Shown here: positions 18,878 through 26,235 of the stretch, in pieces
How positions within the stretch are numbered: position 1 is the first letter of the stretch
How the letters are laid out: the number at the start of each line of letters is the position of its first letter
Source of the DNA: Ruminococcus sp.
Lineage (GTDB): Bacteria > Bacillota_A > Clostridia > Oscillospirales > Ruminococcaceae
NCBI RefSeq assembly: GCF_024684275.1
Contig: NZ_JAIKXF010000015.1
Span: 1 to 27,588, forward strand
Length of the DNA stretch: 27,588 nucleotides
Direction of reading: 5' to 3'
The notes under the pieces: model-generated
Database searches by the model: none
The model's input: the letters and a program-made list of their open reading frames with translations, nothing else
What the model was told of the DNA's origin: nothing
Position numbers and translations under genes: made by a program

Positions 18878-20410
18878 TCACAGCAAGGGAGCAAATATAT
18901 TCAGTATTGCCCCTGCTATTTTTTTGTGTACAGGACGCTTTGCGTAGGCTTCGGCTGTTATCAGCTCAGAAACTGCCGCTGTACGCTCAAAATCCTCAAC
19001 TATATCTCCGATAACAGAGCTGTTATAGAGCACCGAGCCGCATTCAAAATGCAGGTAGAAGCTTCGGTAATCAAAGTTTATAGTGCCTACAACCGCTGAT
19101 GTACCGTCGGCTACACAGGTCTTTGCATGGATAAACCCAGGGGTGTATTCATATATCCTGACTCCCGTATTCACAAGACGGCTGTAGTTGTTCCACGCTA
19201 TCATGTGAACATACCACTTGTCGGGGATATGAGGAGTTATGATACGGACGTCTACTCCCTTTTTAGCCGCAAAGCCAAGTGCATTGGTCATTTCCTCGTC
19301 CAGTATCAGATAGGGCGTGGTTATGCAGACATAGCTTCTTGCGTTATTGATAAGCTCAAGATAGATATTCTTGCCTACAGGCTCCTCGTCAAGGGGAGAA
19401 TCAGAAAACGGCTGTATAAAGCCGTCACCTACGGCAGAAGCAAGGTCAGGCTTTATTACAGGAGCGAATCTGCGTATCACACTGCTTTCTGACTTCTCCC
19501 AGAGCTGTAAAAACATCACCGTGTAATTCCACACGGCTTGTCCGCGTATCATTATGGCAGTGTCCTTCCAGTGTCCGAAGCGCTCCTTGCGATTAATGTA
19601 CTCGTCGGCAAGATTAGTTCCTCCGTTGAACGCCGTGTGACCGTCTATTATTACGATCTTGCGGTGGTCACGATTGTTCTGCACAGAGGATATCATGGGA
19701 CGGAAGGGATTAAAGACCTTGCACTTCACGCCGTTTTCGGAAAGTCGGCGGAACGGCTTCACAGAATTTAGCATTCCTGTTCCTATGCCGTCATACATGA
19801 GACGAACGTCAACTCCTGCCTTTGCCTTGCGTATCAGGAGCTCTGACATAACGTCAAACATATAGCCCTCGGTAATAATGAAAAATTCAAGGAATATAAA
19901 TCGCTCAGCCTTTTCAAGCTCCTCAGTAAGCTTTGAGAACTGAGCCTCACCTAAGCTGAAATACTCAGCACAGGTGCTTCGGTAAACAGGATACATACCG
20001 TGATCAGCCACGTATCTTGCAAGATTCACGGAATCGGGACAGCTCATTTCAAGCTCTGACATGACGTTTTTATCCTGCACAAGGAGCTCACGAGTCTGCT
20101 TCTGATTTCGCATATCAATAGATTTCGGGAACTGCTGTGAAAGCTTGATGTAGATATAGGAAACTCCGCCAAGAAGCGGAAATACACTTATAAGTACTAT
20201 CCAAGCCACACGGTAGGATATGGGCTCGTTCTTGTTGGTGATATATATTACAAGAAAGATGTCCAGCGCAATAAGCGAAATATAGAAGAATACAAAATGC
20301 TCACCAAGACTTGCTACAGCAAGCATAAGAAATCCTATCTGCAATAAAAGCAGTATCACAAAAGCCGCATTTGTGCTGAGTATACTGCTTAGAAGTTTTT
20401 TCAGCTTCAT
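18878..20410 (-). CDS. cls: Cardiolipin synthase (phospholipase D superfamily)
   Basis: 510 residues from the ATG at 20410, which follows AGAGGTGG; a longer in-frame extension to 20488 runs through the promoter and is rejected. It condenses two phosphatidylglycerols into cardiolipin plus glycerol at the membrane. Hydrophobic segments lie at about 14-34, 38-58 and 68-90, the usual PLDc_N anchor. Both HKD motifs are complete: H249-K251-D256 in DHRKIVIIDG, followed by NGGTNLADEY, and H428-K430-D435 in IHAKTCVADG, followed by GTINFDYRS. The length and the two-anchor layout match bacterial ClsA. The gene has its own promoter (20439-20467) and stands alone. Confidence 0.95.
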   Translation of the reverse strand: MKLKKLLSSILSTNAAFVILLLLQIGFLMLAVASLGEHFVFFYISLIALDIFLVIYITNKNEPISYRVAWIVLISVFPLLGGVSYIYIKLSQQFPKSIDMRNQKQTRELLVQDKNVMSELEMSCPDSVNLARYVADHGMYPVYRSTCAEYFSLGEAQFSKLTEELEKAERFIFLEFFIITEGYMFDVMSELLIRKAKAGVDVRLMYDGIGTGMLNSVKPFRRLSENGVKCKVFNPFRPMISSVQNNRDHRKIVIIDGHTAFNGGTNLADEYINRKERFGHWKDTAIMIRGQAVWNYTVMFLQLWEKSESSVIRRFAPVIKPDLASAVGDGFIQPFSDSPLDEEPVGKNIYLELINNARSYVCITTPYLILDEEMTNALGFAAKKGVDVRIITPHIPDKWYVHMIAWNNYSRLVNTGVRIYEYTPGFIHAKTCVADGTSAVVGTINFDYRSFYLHFECGSVLYNSSVIGDIVEDFERTAAVSELITAEAYAKRPVHKKIAGAILNIFAPLL

Positions 20411-20438
20411 AATCCACCTCTGAATAATATATATTATT

Positions 20439-20467
20439 ATTATATCATAAATGATTATAAAATACAA
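20439..20467 (-). promoter_or_regulatory. Candidate promoter of cls
   Basis: On minus: TTGTAT (20467-20462), 17-bp spacer, TATAAT (20444-20439), 28 bp upstream of the start codon. The -35 is weak (two mismatches). Confidence 0.5.
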
Positions 20468-20560
20468 CGTCCACGGAATCAAAGTCAATGCTCAGTTATG
20501 CTTTAACGCAAAAATGCAGATCAGATATATCAGCGTGAAAAATCCGGCACACTCTCTGTG

Positions 20561-20724
20561 TTATTGCTCCGCCAATTATACTTTGCCAAAAAGGCGAAAG
20601 CAGAAAGTAAATTTATCAAGGAAGGGAAACGCAGGAATGCTGTCGCATTTCAAGTTTTTCTGACGCCGAGAAATTTACTTTATGCCGAGTATTGGTTGGC
20701 AAGGTTTAGTTGGCGAAGCAATAA
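20561..20724. repeat. 164-bp coaxial imperfect palindrome, MITE-like or structured RNA element
   Basis: The outer arms (20562-20589 and 20696-20723) are inverted copies matching at 24 of 28 positions, opening TATTGCTYCGCCAA. Inner arms AAAGTAAATTT (20604-20614) and AAATTTACTTT (20671-20681) are perfect, with exactly 14 nt between outer and inner arm on both sides. AATGC/GCATT (20636-20640, 20645-20649) closes the centre. All three share one axis at 20642.5, so the strand can fold into one long hairpin. No transposase is inside. It fills most of the 342-bp gap between cls and the thioesterase gene; the remainder (20468-20560) shows nothing clear. A 70-codon frame through it is probably not a gene. 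Confidence 0.85.
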
Positions 20725-20752
20725 AATCAATAAACGAAAGGAAGTATTTTTT

Positions 20753-21199
20753 TTGAACAAGCTCAGACCATACGAAAGAAAAGTTTATTACTACGAAACC
20801 GACAAAATGGCAGTAGTACACCACTCAAACTATATCCGCATTTTCGAGGAGGCTCGTATGCACTATCTCACAGAAGCAGGTCTGCCTTTTGAAAAGATCG
20901 AAGAAATGGGCATACTCATGCCATGCCTTGCCCTTGATTCCAGCTTCAAGCGTCCTCTTGTCTTTGACGAGCCCTTTGCGGTGTACATGAAAATGGATAA
21001 GTTCAACGGTGCTACCATACACATCACTTATAAGGTAGTCAGCCGCAGGAGCGGCGAAGTCTGCGCAGAGGGAAGCTCTACCCACTGCTTCACGGATATG
21101 AACTTGAAGCCTATCCGCACTAAGCACACTCACCCTGAGCTTTATGCAGCTATCGCAGAGTATCTTAATTACGAATATGACTTTGACGCAGAACATTGA
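20753..21199 (+). CDS. Hotdog-fold acyl-CoA thioesterase (YbgC/FadM family)
   Basis: 148 residues from a TTG start at 20753, behind GAAAGGAAG. Upstream in-frame codons run through the palindromic element and are not credible. The sequence shows the 4-hydroxybenzoyl-CoA thioesterase-like signature YYETDKMAVVHHSNYIRIFE with catalytic D17, and FEEARMHYL after it, on a single hotdog domain. It should hydrolyse a thioester of coenzyme A or acyl carrier protein in the cytoplasm; the acyl group is not predictable. The length is standard for YbgC-like enzymes (about 130-150). The 164-bp palindrome ends 28 bp before the start, so it may be part of the leader. The shared terminator at 21211-21245 follows. 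Confidence 0.9.
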   Translation: MNKLRPYERKVYYYETDKMAVVHHSNYIRIFEEARMHYLTEAGLPFEKIEEMGILMPCLALDSSFKRPLVFDEPFAVYMKMDKFNGATIHITYKVVSRRSGEVCAEGSSTHCFTDMNLKPIRTKHTHPELYAAIAEYLNYEYDFDAEH

Positions 21200-21210
21200 T
21201 GATATACGCA

Positions 21211-21245
21211 AAACAGGCATAAAGCTGAGCTTTATGCCTGTTTTT
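21211..21245. terminator. Bidirectional terminator between thioesterase and M23 genes
   Basis: AAACAGGCATAAAGC (21211-21225) pairs with GCTTTATGCCTGTTT (21229-21243) around 3 nt. There is a T run on plus (21241-21245) and TTTTG on minus. It serves both convergent genes. Confidence 0.9.
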
Positions 21246-21246
21246 A

Positions 21247-22563
21247 TCATACTGTCGCCTTGACAACAGCCTTTTTCAGTGCTGTAAGATCAAATATATC
21301 GACCGCTCCGTCCTTGTTAAGGTCAGATGCAAGATACTGCTTCTTGGTAAACTCCTTGTTCTTGCCGAGTATATAGCTCTGAAGCGTAACTATATCCGAT
21401 ACATTGAGCTTACTGTCGTCGTTCAGGTCTCCAAGAACACCGCTGAAAACATCGCTGCTGATAATAAAATCAGTTTTTACCAGCTCAACGCTGTTACCGC
21501 TCTTATCCTCGGCTGTTATTTTATAAGTGTACTCGCCGTCATTAAGAGCATTGAACGCAATGTTTTTGTCAAAATATGAAGAAAGATCATACTTTATGGT
21601 ATTTGGAGCCGCCTCTGCGCACTGGCTCGTAGCCTCACCGCTTCGGAAATAAACTCCTCCGTATACCTTAGTTATTATCAGATTTGAGGTGATATTGCCC
21701 TTTATGGAGAAGGTCTTGCCCTTTTCAAGAGTCCCCTCAGGAGCTGTGACGTTCTCTATCTTTATCTCTGAATGGAGCTCTGACTTTTTTTCCATATAAG
21801 TCATTGAAGAAAAGCCTTTCTTTCCGTTGTATTCAACCTTTGCCCACTCGCCGTTGGCAGAAGTGACCGTGAACTCAGCTCCGGCAGGTATCTCGCCTAC
21901 AACAGCAGATGAGGTATTATGGTCAGCTCTGATGTTAAGATACGTAACTACGCCCTTTGTGGTGTACTCACCTGCATACTCCTCAGAGAAGCCGCTGTCG
22001 GTTTTCGAAGTTCCTAAGACAGAATTGCCTCCGCCGTTATTGTCCGAATAAACGAAATAGGTAGTTGGATCATAATATGTACGTGCCGGCCAGCCTGCCT
22101 GCAAGGAATCACAGATACCAAAATGGAGATGATTGCCTGAGGAATTTCCCGTACTGCCGACCTTTGCAATGACGTCGCCCTGATTGACCTGAGCTCCTGC
22201 ACTTGTGACCACCTGTGAAGCATGGGCATAGAATGTGTAAACTCCGAGGTCGGGGTGCTGGATTATTACTGTATAGCCGTATGCGTCCATCCACTCAGCA
22301 GATACGACCTTTCCGCCTACAGCAGCGTAGATATTGCTGCCGCCGTCAGCTTCGATGTCGATACCGTTATGATAGCCCGAAACATCATTGACATTTCTCG
22401 CTGCATCAAAGTAAGTGGTTATATTCTTGAACCTTGCCTCCGTAGGCCATACTGCATATGCAGCAGCATGAGCAGAAAGCCCGAAGGGGTATATCATCAG
22501 TATAGTCAATATCATAAATAAAGCCGCAATTATCGCCGCAGCCCTCTTGGTTTTCGTTATCAT
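21247..22563 (-). CDS. Secreted M23 metallopeptidase with SH3 domain and dockerin
   Basis: 438 residues with a signal peptide (about 1-35). The start at 22563 has AGGAGG upstream. The LytM/M23 zinc endopeptidase domain (about 40-170) keeps the metal and catalytic residues: H65 and D69 in YHNGIDI, H114 in FYAHAS, and H145/H147 in GNHLHFGI. A bacterial SH3 domain (about 200-260, TYLNIRADHNTSSAVVG) should bind wall peptide. An Ig-like region (265-370) leads to a dockerin (376-436) with two Ca loops (GDLNDDSKLNVSD, SDLNKDGAVDIFD; the first has Ser in place of the usual Gly). The family cleaves peptidoglycan cross-links. A dockerin on such an enzyme suggests it is carried on the cellulosome or anchored to it. 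It has its own promoter (22605-22633). Confidence 0.94.
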   Translation of the reverse strand: MITKTKRAAAIIAALFMILTILMIYPFGLSAHAAAYAVWPTEARFKNITTYFDAARNVNDVSGYHNGIDIEADGGSNIYAAVGGKVVSAEWMDAYGYTVIIQHPDLGVYTFYAHASQVVTSAGAQVNQGDVIAKVGSTGNSSGNHLHFGICDSLQAGWPARTYYDPTTYFVYSDNNGGGNSVLGTSKTDSGFSEEYAGEYTTKGVVTYLNIRADHNTSSAVVGEIPAGAEFTVTSANGEWAKVEYNGKKGFSSMTYMEKKSELHSEIKIENVTAPEGTLEKGKTFSIKGNITSNLIITKVYGGVYFRSGEATSQCAEAAPNTIKYDLSSYFDKNIAFNALNDGEYTYKITAEDKSGNSVELVKTDFIISSDVFSGVLGDLNDDSKLNVSDIVTLQSYILGKNKEFTKKQYLASDLNKDGAVDIFDLTALKKAVVKATV

Positions 22564-22604
22564 TGTTTTTTTCCTCCTGAAGAAAGATCAAACTGACAAT
22601 AACT

Positions 22605-22633
22605 ATTTTACCACATTTTTGCAAAAAAGTCAA
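22605..22633 (-). promoter_or_regulatory. Promoter of the M23 peptidase gene
   Basis: On minus: TTGACT (22633-22628), 17-bp spacer, TAAAAT (22610-22605) with a TGG extension; 41 bp upstream of the start codon. Confidence 0.75.
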
Positions 22634-22688
22634 TCCGCTGTGGTGCATAATCACAAATCAGAGTGCACATACTTTTTGCGAAATTCTA

Positions 22689-22717
22689 TTGACATTGCCT
22701 AAAAAATAGGGTAAAAT
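22689..22717 (+). promoter_or_regulatory. Promoter of the HMA-domain gene
   Basis: TTGACA (22689-22694), 17-bp spacer, TAAAAT (22712-22717); 40 bp upstream of the ATG at 22758. Confidence 0.78.
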
Positions 22718-22757
22718 ATATATGTAAGACATTACTAACCAAAAGGAGCATGATACT

Positions 22758-23009
22758 ATGGTAAAAACTGTTATTAAAATAGAGGGCATGATGTGCAATA
22801 TGTGCGAGGCTCACGTAAATGACGCTGTCCGCGCCGCAGTTTCGCCTAAAAAGGTCACTTCCTCACACAGCAAGGGTATTACTGAGATCATTTCCGAGAA
22901 TGAGCCTGACAAAGCCCTTCTGAAGGAAACGATCGAAAAGGACGGCTACAAGGTTCTTGACATCACTTCTGAACCCTATGTGAAAAAGGGACTTTTCGGC
23001 TTAAAATAA
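22758..23009 (+). CDS. HMA-domain protein, CopZ-like metal chaperone
   Basis: 83 residues, one ferredoxin-like heavy-metal-associated domain in the cytoplasm. The metal site is IEGMMCNMCEAHV with C13 and C16 (CxxC), the usual Cu(I) ligand pair. The start follows AAAGGAG. The domain proper ends near residue 70 and a short tail YVKKGLFGLK follows. No copper ATPase, CsoR or CopY regulator is next to it: the neighbouring P-type ATPase is convergent and lacks the CPC metal motif. The gene is therefore an orphan here, with its own promoter and a shared terminator. It may serve a copper pump elsewhere in the genome. I give no gene symbol because the partner is unknown. Confidence 0.88.
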   Translation: MVKTVIKIEGMMCNMCEAHVNDAVRAAVSPKKVTSSHSKGITEIISENEPDKALLKETIEKDGYKVLDITSEPYVKKGLFGLK

Positions 23010-23018
23010 CTCACAGAA

Positions 23019-23056
23019 AAAAACTCCCGAAAGGCAATAGCTTTTCGGGAGTTTTT
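23019..23056. terminator. Bidirectional terminator between HMA and P-type ATPase genes
   Basis: AAAAACTCCCGAAA (23019-23032) pairs with TTTCGGGAGTTTTT (23043-23056), with A runs on the left and T runs on the right, so it works in both directions. It begins right after the ATPase stop codon when read on minus. Confidence 0.92.
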
Positions 23057-23057
23057 A

Positions 23058-25445
23058 TCATTCCTCGTCCTTTATAAAGAAATTCTGTACTCTTTTGGTT
23101 ATAAGAGTGAGGTATCTCAGACAAGGCTCTGCGATGATAGAGAAGTTCACGCAGAGGAGTATGCAGCGGTTAGACATTGATGTAATGGCGAAAAGATCGC
23201 TGACGAATATCATACAGCAGACAAGTCCCACTGCACAGCCTATCCACATCCACATCTTATACATATCCATAGGCTTGCAAATCTGGAACACTATCATCAT
23301 TCCGACCATACTCATGAGTATAGTTGAAGCCGTAGCTATATCCGTAGGCGCTACGTTGAAGATATTACCGAAGTATACCATAGCGCAGACCACAAGCACA
23401 TCCGTCAGTGCCGCCGGCAGAGCCTTCAGCAGTATGTTCATTATGAACCTTCCCCTGATTATATCACGGTTAGGCATGAGCGACAGCACGAAAGCAGGAA
23501 GTCCGATAGTGAACATACTTATAAGAGATATCTGCGAGGGCTTCAGAGGATAAGCAAGTCCGAAGCAGATAAAGAGCACCGATATTATCAGTGAGAAGAT
23601 ATTCTTTACGATAAACAGGCTTCCTGAGCGCTCAAGGTTATTTACTACCTTTCGTCCCTCAGCAACCACATCCGGCATTTTTGAGAAGTCTGATTCCAGA
23701 AGCACCAGCTGTGCCGCCTGCGCCGCAACATCACTTCCCGAAGCCATAGCAACCGAGCAGTCCGCGTCTTTCAGTGCGAGAACATCGTTTACGCCGTCGC
23801 CTGTCATAGCGACTGTTTTGCCTGCCTTTTTAAGTGCGCGGACGAATTTGCGCTTCTGCTCCGGAGTTACTCGTCCGAACACGGTATAGCGCTTTACAGC
23901 GTCCTTGATAGCTGTATCGGTAGTGAGAGTGGTCGCGTCAACATACTCTCCTGCATTCTTGATGCCTGCCTGCTTGGCGACTTCGGATACAGTAACAGGA
24001 TTATCACCCGAAATTACCTTTATTTCCACGCCCTGCTCAGCAAAATATCTGAATGTCTCGGGAGCATTTTTTCTTATGGGATTTGCCATTATCACAAAGC
24101 ATACAGGCTCTACGTCAGCTTTCAGAGCCTTTCCGTCAGGTATTCCCCTGTACTTCACGAAGGCAAGGACTCTGTAGCCCTTGCGGCTGTAGGATTCAAG
24201 AAGCGCCTTATGCTCTCTTATCCTGTCCTTCATTACAAATTCAGGAGCGCCCATTACATAGGAATCACGCTCAAATGTAACACTGCTGTACTTGAACTCT
24301 GAGGAAAAGCCTGTGGAAGAAACCGCATATCTTCCGGCTGGTCTGTGGAAGTGGCTCTTTAAAGCCGCCATAGTCTCGTTATCAGAGTCCTGAGCCGCCG
24401 CAAAATCGCTGATAAGCCCCTCGATAACATCATCGTCATACTGATCGGAGGCAGGAACAACTGCTGAAACATTCATTGTGTTCTCGGTGATAGTACCTGT
24501 CTTGTCCACACAGAGCACGTCAACTCGTGCGAGGGCTTCGATACATTTCATGTCATGAACCAGTACCTTACCCATAGCAAGGCGCATTGTACTGATAACA
24601 AGGGCAACGCTGGCAAGGAGGAAAAGTCCCTCGGGTATCATGCCTATAACAGCAGCGACCATTGACTGTACGCTTTCCTTGATAGAATCGTGGTTTATAT
24701 AATATGACTGGTAGAACAGCAGGCTCCCTATAGGGATAATGGCAAAGCCTGCGAACTTTACTATCCTGTTCAGCGAGCGTATCATCTCGGACTGCTCGCC
24801 CTTCTTGGATTTTTTTGCCTGTATGGTAAGCTTTGATATATATGACTCCCTGCCCACCTTTTCGAGTCGTGCGCGGCATGAGCCCGAAACGATGTAGCTT
24901 CCCGACATGAGGGTGTCTCCTGCCTTTTTGTTTATCTCATCGGATTCACCTGTCAGCAGCGACTCGTTGACCGAAACATTTCCGTCAACTATTACTGCAT
25001 CTGCGCTTATCTGGTTTCCTGCCTTGAAAATAACTATATCATCAAGAACAAGGTCCTTTGAGGGAACTGTCTTTACCTCGCCGCCGCGTACAACAGTAGT
25101 TACGGGAGCATTAAGCACCGATATCTTGTCCAGTACCGACTTTGAGCGAAGCTCCTGTATGATTCCTGTAAGAGCGTTTGCGATGATTATAGGCATAAAG
25201 GTCAGGTCACGGTATGAGCCTACAACAATAAGAAGAACAGATAATATCACGAAAATAAGGTTGAAATACGTGAAGATATTGTCTGCAAGTATCTCCTTTA
25301 CCGTTTTCGAGGGAGCTTCAACAGGCTTGTTGTCCATGCCCTCGGATACTCTCTGACGTACCTGCTCTGAGGTAAGTCCCACATCATAGTCAGCTTTTAT
25401 TCGTTTTATGTCAATAATATCTCTGAATTCACTGGTTTTATTCAT
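23058..25445 (-). CDS. Cation-transporting P-type ATPase (P2-like, CtpE-type)
   Basis: 795 residues, an ATP-driven cation pump in the cell membrane. Motifs in order: actuator TGES (165-168), membrane motif IGMIPEGLFLL (PEGL 271-274), phosphorylation site DKTGT (Asp D314) and hinge TGDGVND (548-554). About eight to ten TM segments lie near 55-95, 230-290 and after 610. There is no HMA domain and no CPC/SPC motif, which excludes the heavy-metal P1B group. The VIGMIPEGLFLLASVAL and LARVDVLC style is closest to CtpE-like calcium pumps of Gram-positives; the ion is inference. The start at 25445 follows AAAGGAC. Its promoter (25484-25512) is divergent from bioY. Confidence 0.9.
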   Translation of the reverse strand: MNKTSEFRDIIDIKRIKADYDVGLTSEQVRQRVSEGMDNKPVEAPSKTVKEILADNIFTYFNLIFVILSVLLIVVGSYRDLTFMPIIIANALTGIIQELRSKSVLDKISVLNAPVTTVVRGGEVKTVPSKDLVLDDIVIFKAGNQISADAVIVDGNVSVNESLLTGESDEINKKAGDTLMSGSYIVSGSCRARLEKVGRESYISKLTIQAKKSKKGEQSEMIRSLNRIVKFAGFAIIPIGSLLFYQSYYINHDSIKESVQSMVAAVIGMIPEGLFLLASVALVISTMRLAMGKVLVHDMKCIEALARVDVLCVDKTGTITENTMNVSAVVPASDQYDDDVIEGLISDFAAAQDSDNETMAALKSHFHRPAGRYAVSSTGFSSEFKYSSVTFERDSYVMGAPEFVMKDRIREHKALLESYSRKGYRVLAFVKYRGIPDGKALKADVEPVCFVIMANPIRKNAPETFRYFAEQGVEIKVISGDNPVTVSEVAKQAGIKNAGEYVDATTLTTDTAIKDAVKRYTVFGRVTPEQKRKFVRALKKAGKTVAMTGDGVNDVLALKDADCSVAMASGSDVAAQAAQLVLLESDFSKMPDVVAEGRKVVNNLERSGSLFIVKNIFSLIISVLFICFGLAYPLKPSQISLISMFTIGLPAFVLSLMPNRDIIRGRFIMNILLKALPAALTDVLVVCAMVYFGNIFNVAPTDIATASTILMSMVGMMIVFQICKPMDMYKMWMWIGCAVGLVCCMIFVSDLFAITSMSNRCILLCVNFSIIAEPCLRYLTLITKRVQNFFIKDEE

Positions 25446-25483
25446 TATGTCCTTTTACACCTCGCCAAAAAACTATTATATTA

Positions 25484-25512
25484 AGTATAACACACTTCCA
25501 TAATAATTTCAA
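25484..25512 (-). promoter_or_regulatory. Promoter of the P-type ATPase gene
   Basis: On minus: TTGAAA (25512-25507), 17-bp spacer, TATACT (25489-25484). A second TATAAT (25480-25475) lies just downstream but has a poor -35. Confidence 0.6.
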
Positions 25513-25531
25513 TGGCTGAAACAAATTTTAA

Positions 25532-25562
25532 TGTCAACCTAATTCATCACAAAGGGTTGACA
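25532..25562 (+). promoter_or_regulatory. BirA-type biotin operator upstream of bioY
   Basis: TGTCAACC (25532-25539) and GGTTGACA (25555-25562) form a perfect 8-bp inverted repeat with a 15-bp spacer. This matches the known BirA repressor site form (TTGTNAACC, 14-16 bp, GGTTNACAA). Its right arm overlaps the -35 of the bioY promoter, the expected arrangement for repression when biotin is plentiful. Confidence 0.85.
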
Positions 25563-25585
25563 ATCGGAAATATCTGTGCTATAAT
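25557..25585 (+). promoter_or_regulatory. Promoter of bioY
   Basis: Consensus TTGACA (25557-25562), 17-bp spacer, TATAAT (25580-25585) with a TGC extension; 31 bp upstream of the start codon. Confidence 0.88.
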
Positions 25586-25616
25586 GTATTCATATCATGT
25601 AAAAGGAGTTTTCATC

Positions 25617-26192
25617 ATGGAAAATCAAGCTGTATTAAAGAAAAACACAAACAAATTCTCAACAAAGGACATTGTGCTCATCGCCATGTTTGCCGCTGTT
25701 ATGGTGGTATGCTCATGGATATCTATCCCTATCGGCGCTATCGCGTTCACACTTCAGACCTTTGCGGTATTCTGCGCAGTGAATCTTCTCGGCGGCAAAA
25801 ACGGTCTTTTCTCGATATTAGTGTACATACTCCTCGGAGCAGTAGGACTTCCAGTTTTTTCGGGCTTCAAGGGTGGTATAGGAGTTCTTGCAGGTCCAAC
25901 AGGCGGCTATATCATAGGATTTGTATTTATCGCCATTATTTTCTGGATCGGAACAAAGCTTTTCGGAGAAAAGCTTCCGCTTCGCATAGCTCTTATGACC
26001 ATAGGACTTGCAGTGTGCTACCTTTTCGGTACTGTATGGTTTGTTTTCGGTTATTCTAAGGGCGAAAGCCATATGACCTTCCTCAATGCCATGAAGATCT
26101 GTGTCTTTCCGTTCATCCCCTTTGACCTCGGAAAGCTTGTACTCAGCCTGCTCATATCAGAGCCTGTAAAATTAGCCGTAAAAAAGCTGTAA
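25617..26192 (+). CDS. bioY: Biotin transporter BioY (ECF S component)
   Basis: 191 residues from the ATG at 25617 with AAAAGGAG upstream. It is the membrane-embedded substrate-binding S component of a biotin ECF transporter, with five to six hydrophobic segments. The family signature GFKGGIGVLAGPTGGYIIGF is present, as are the first helix after KDIVLIAMFAAVMVV and TLQTFAVFCAVNLLGGK. No EcfA/EcfT genes are adjacent, so it probably shares an energising module from elsewhere (group II style) or works alone, as some BioY proteins do. The BirA-type operator over the -35 gives independent support for biotin as the substrate. The gene is monocistronic, ending in a strong terminator (26201-26235). 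Confidence 0.96.
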   Translation: MENQAVLKKNTNKFSTKDIVLIAMFAAVMVVCSWISIPIGAIAFTLQTFAVFCAVNLLGGKNGLFSILVYILLGAVGLPVFSGFKGGIGVLAGPTGGYIIGFVFIAIIFWIGTKLFGEKLPLRIALMTIGLAVCYLFGTVWFVFGYSKGESHMTFLNAMKICVFPFIPFDLGKLVLSLLISEPVKLAVKKL

Positions 26193-26200
26193 TTGCACGA

Positions 26201-26235
26201 AAAGCCGAAGAACAAATCGTTCTTCGGCTTTTTTT
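26201..26235. terminator. Bidirectional terminator between bioY and the patatin gene
   Basis: AAAGCCGAAGAAC (26201-26213) pairs with GTTCTTCGGCTTT (26219-26231) around 5 nt, then a T run to 26235. The minus-strand gene stops at its right edge, and an A run on the left gives TTTT in that direction. Confidence 0.93.

Noticed and set aside
20451..20663. 70-codon open frame through the palindromic element
   Set aside because: It starts in the cls promoter region, has no ribosome binding site and covers one arm of the palindrome; its coding look is best explained by the repeat.
23095..23553. 152-codon plus-strand frame opposite the P-type ATPase
   Set aside because: Its composition mirrors the membrane helices of the ATPase on the other strand; no ribosome binding site.
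22758..25445. Copper export operon (CopZ-CopA)
   Set aside because: The two genes are convergent, and the ATPase has PEGL and no CPC motif, so it is not a P1B copper pump.
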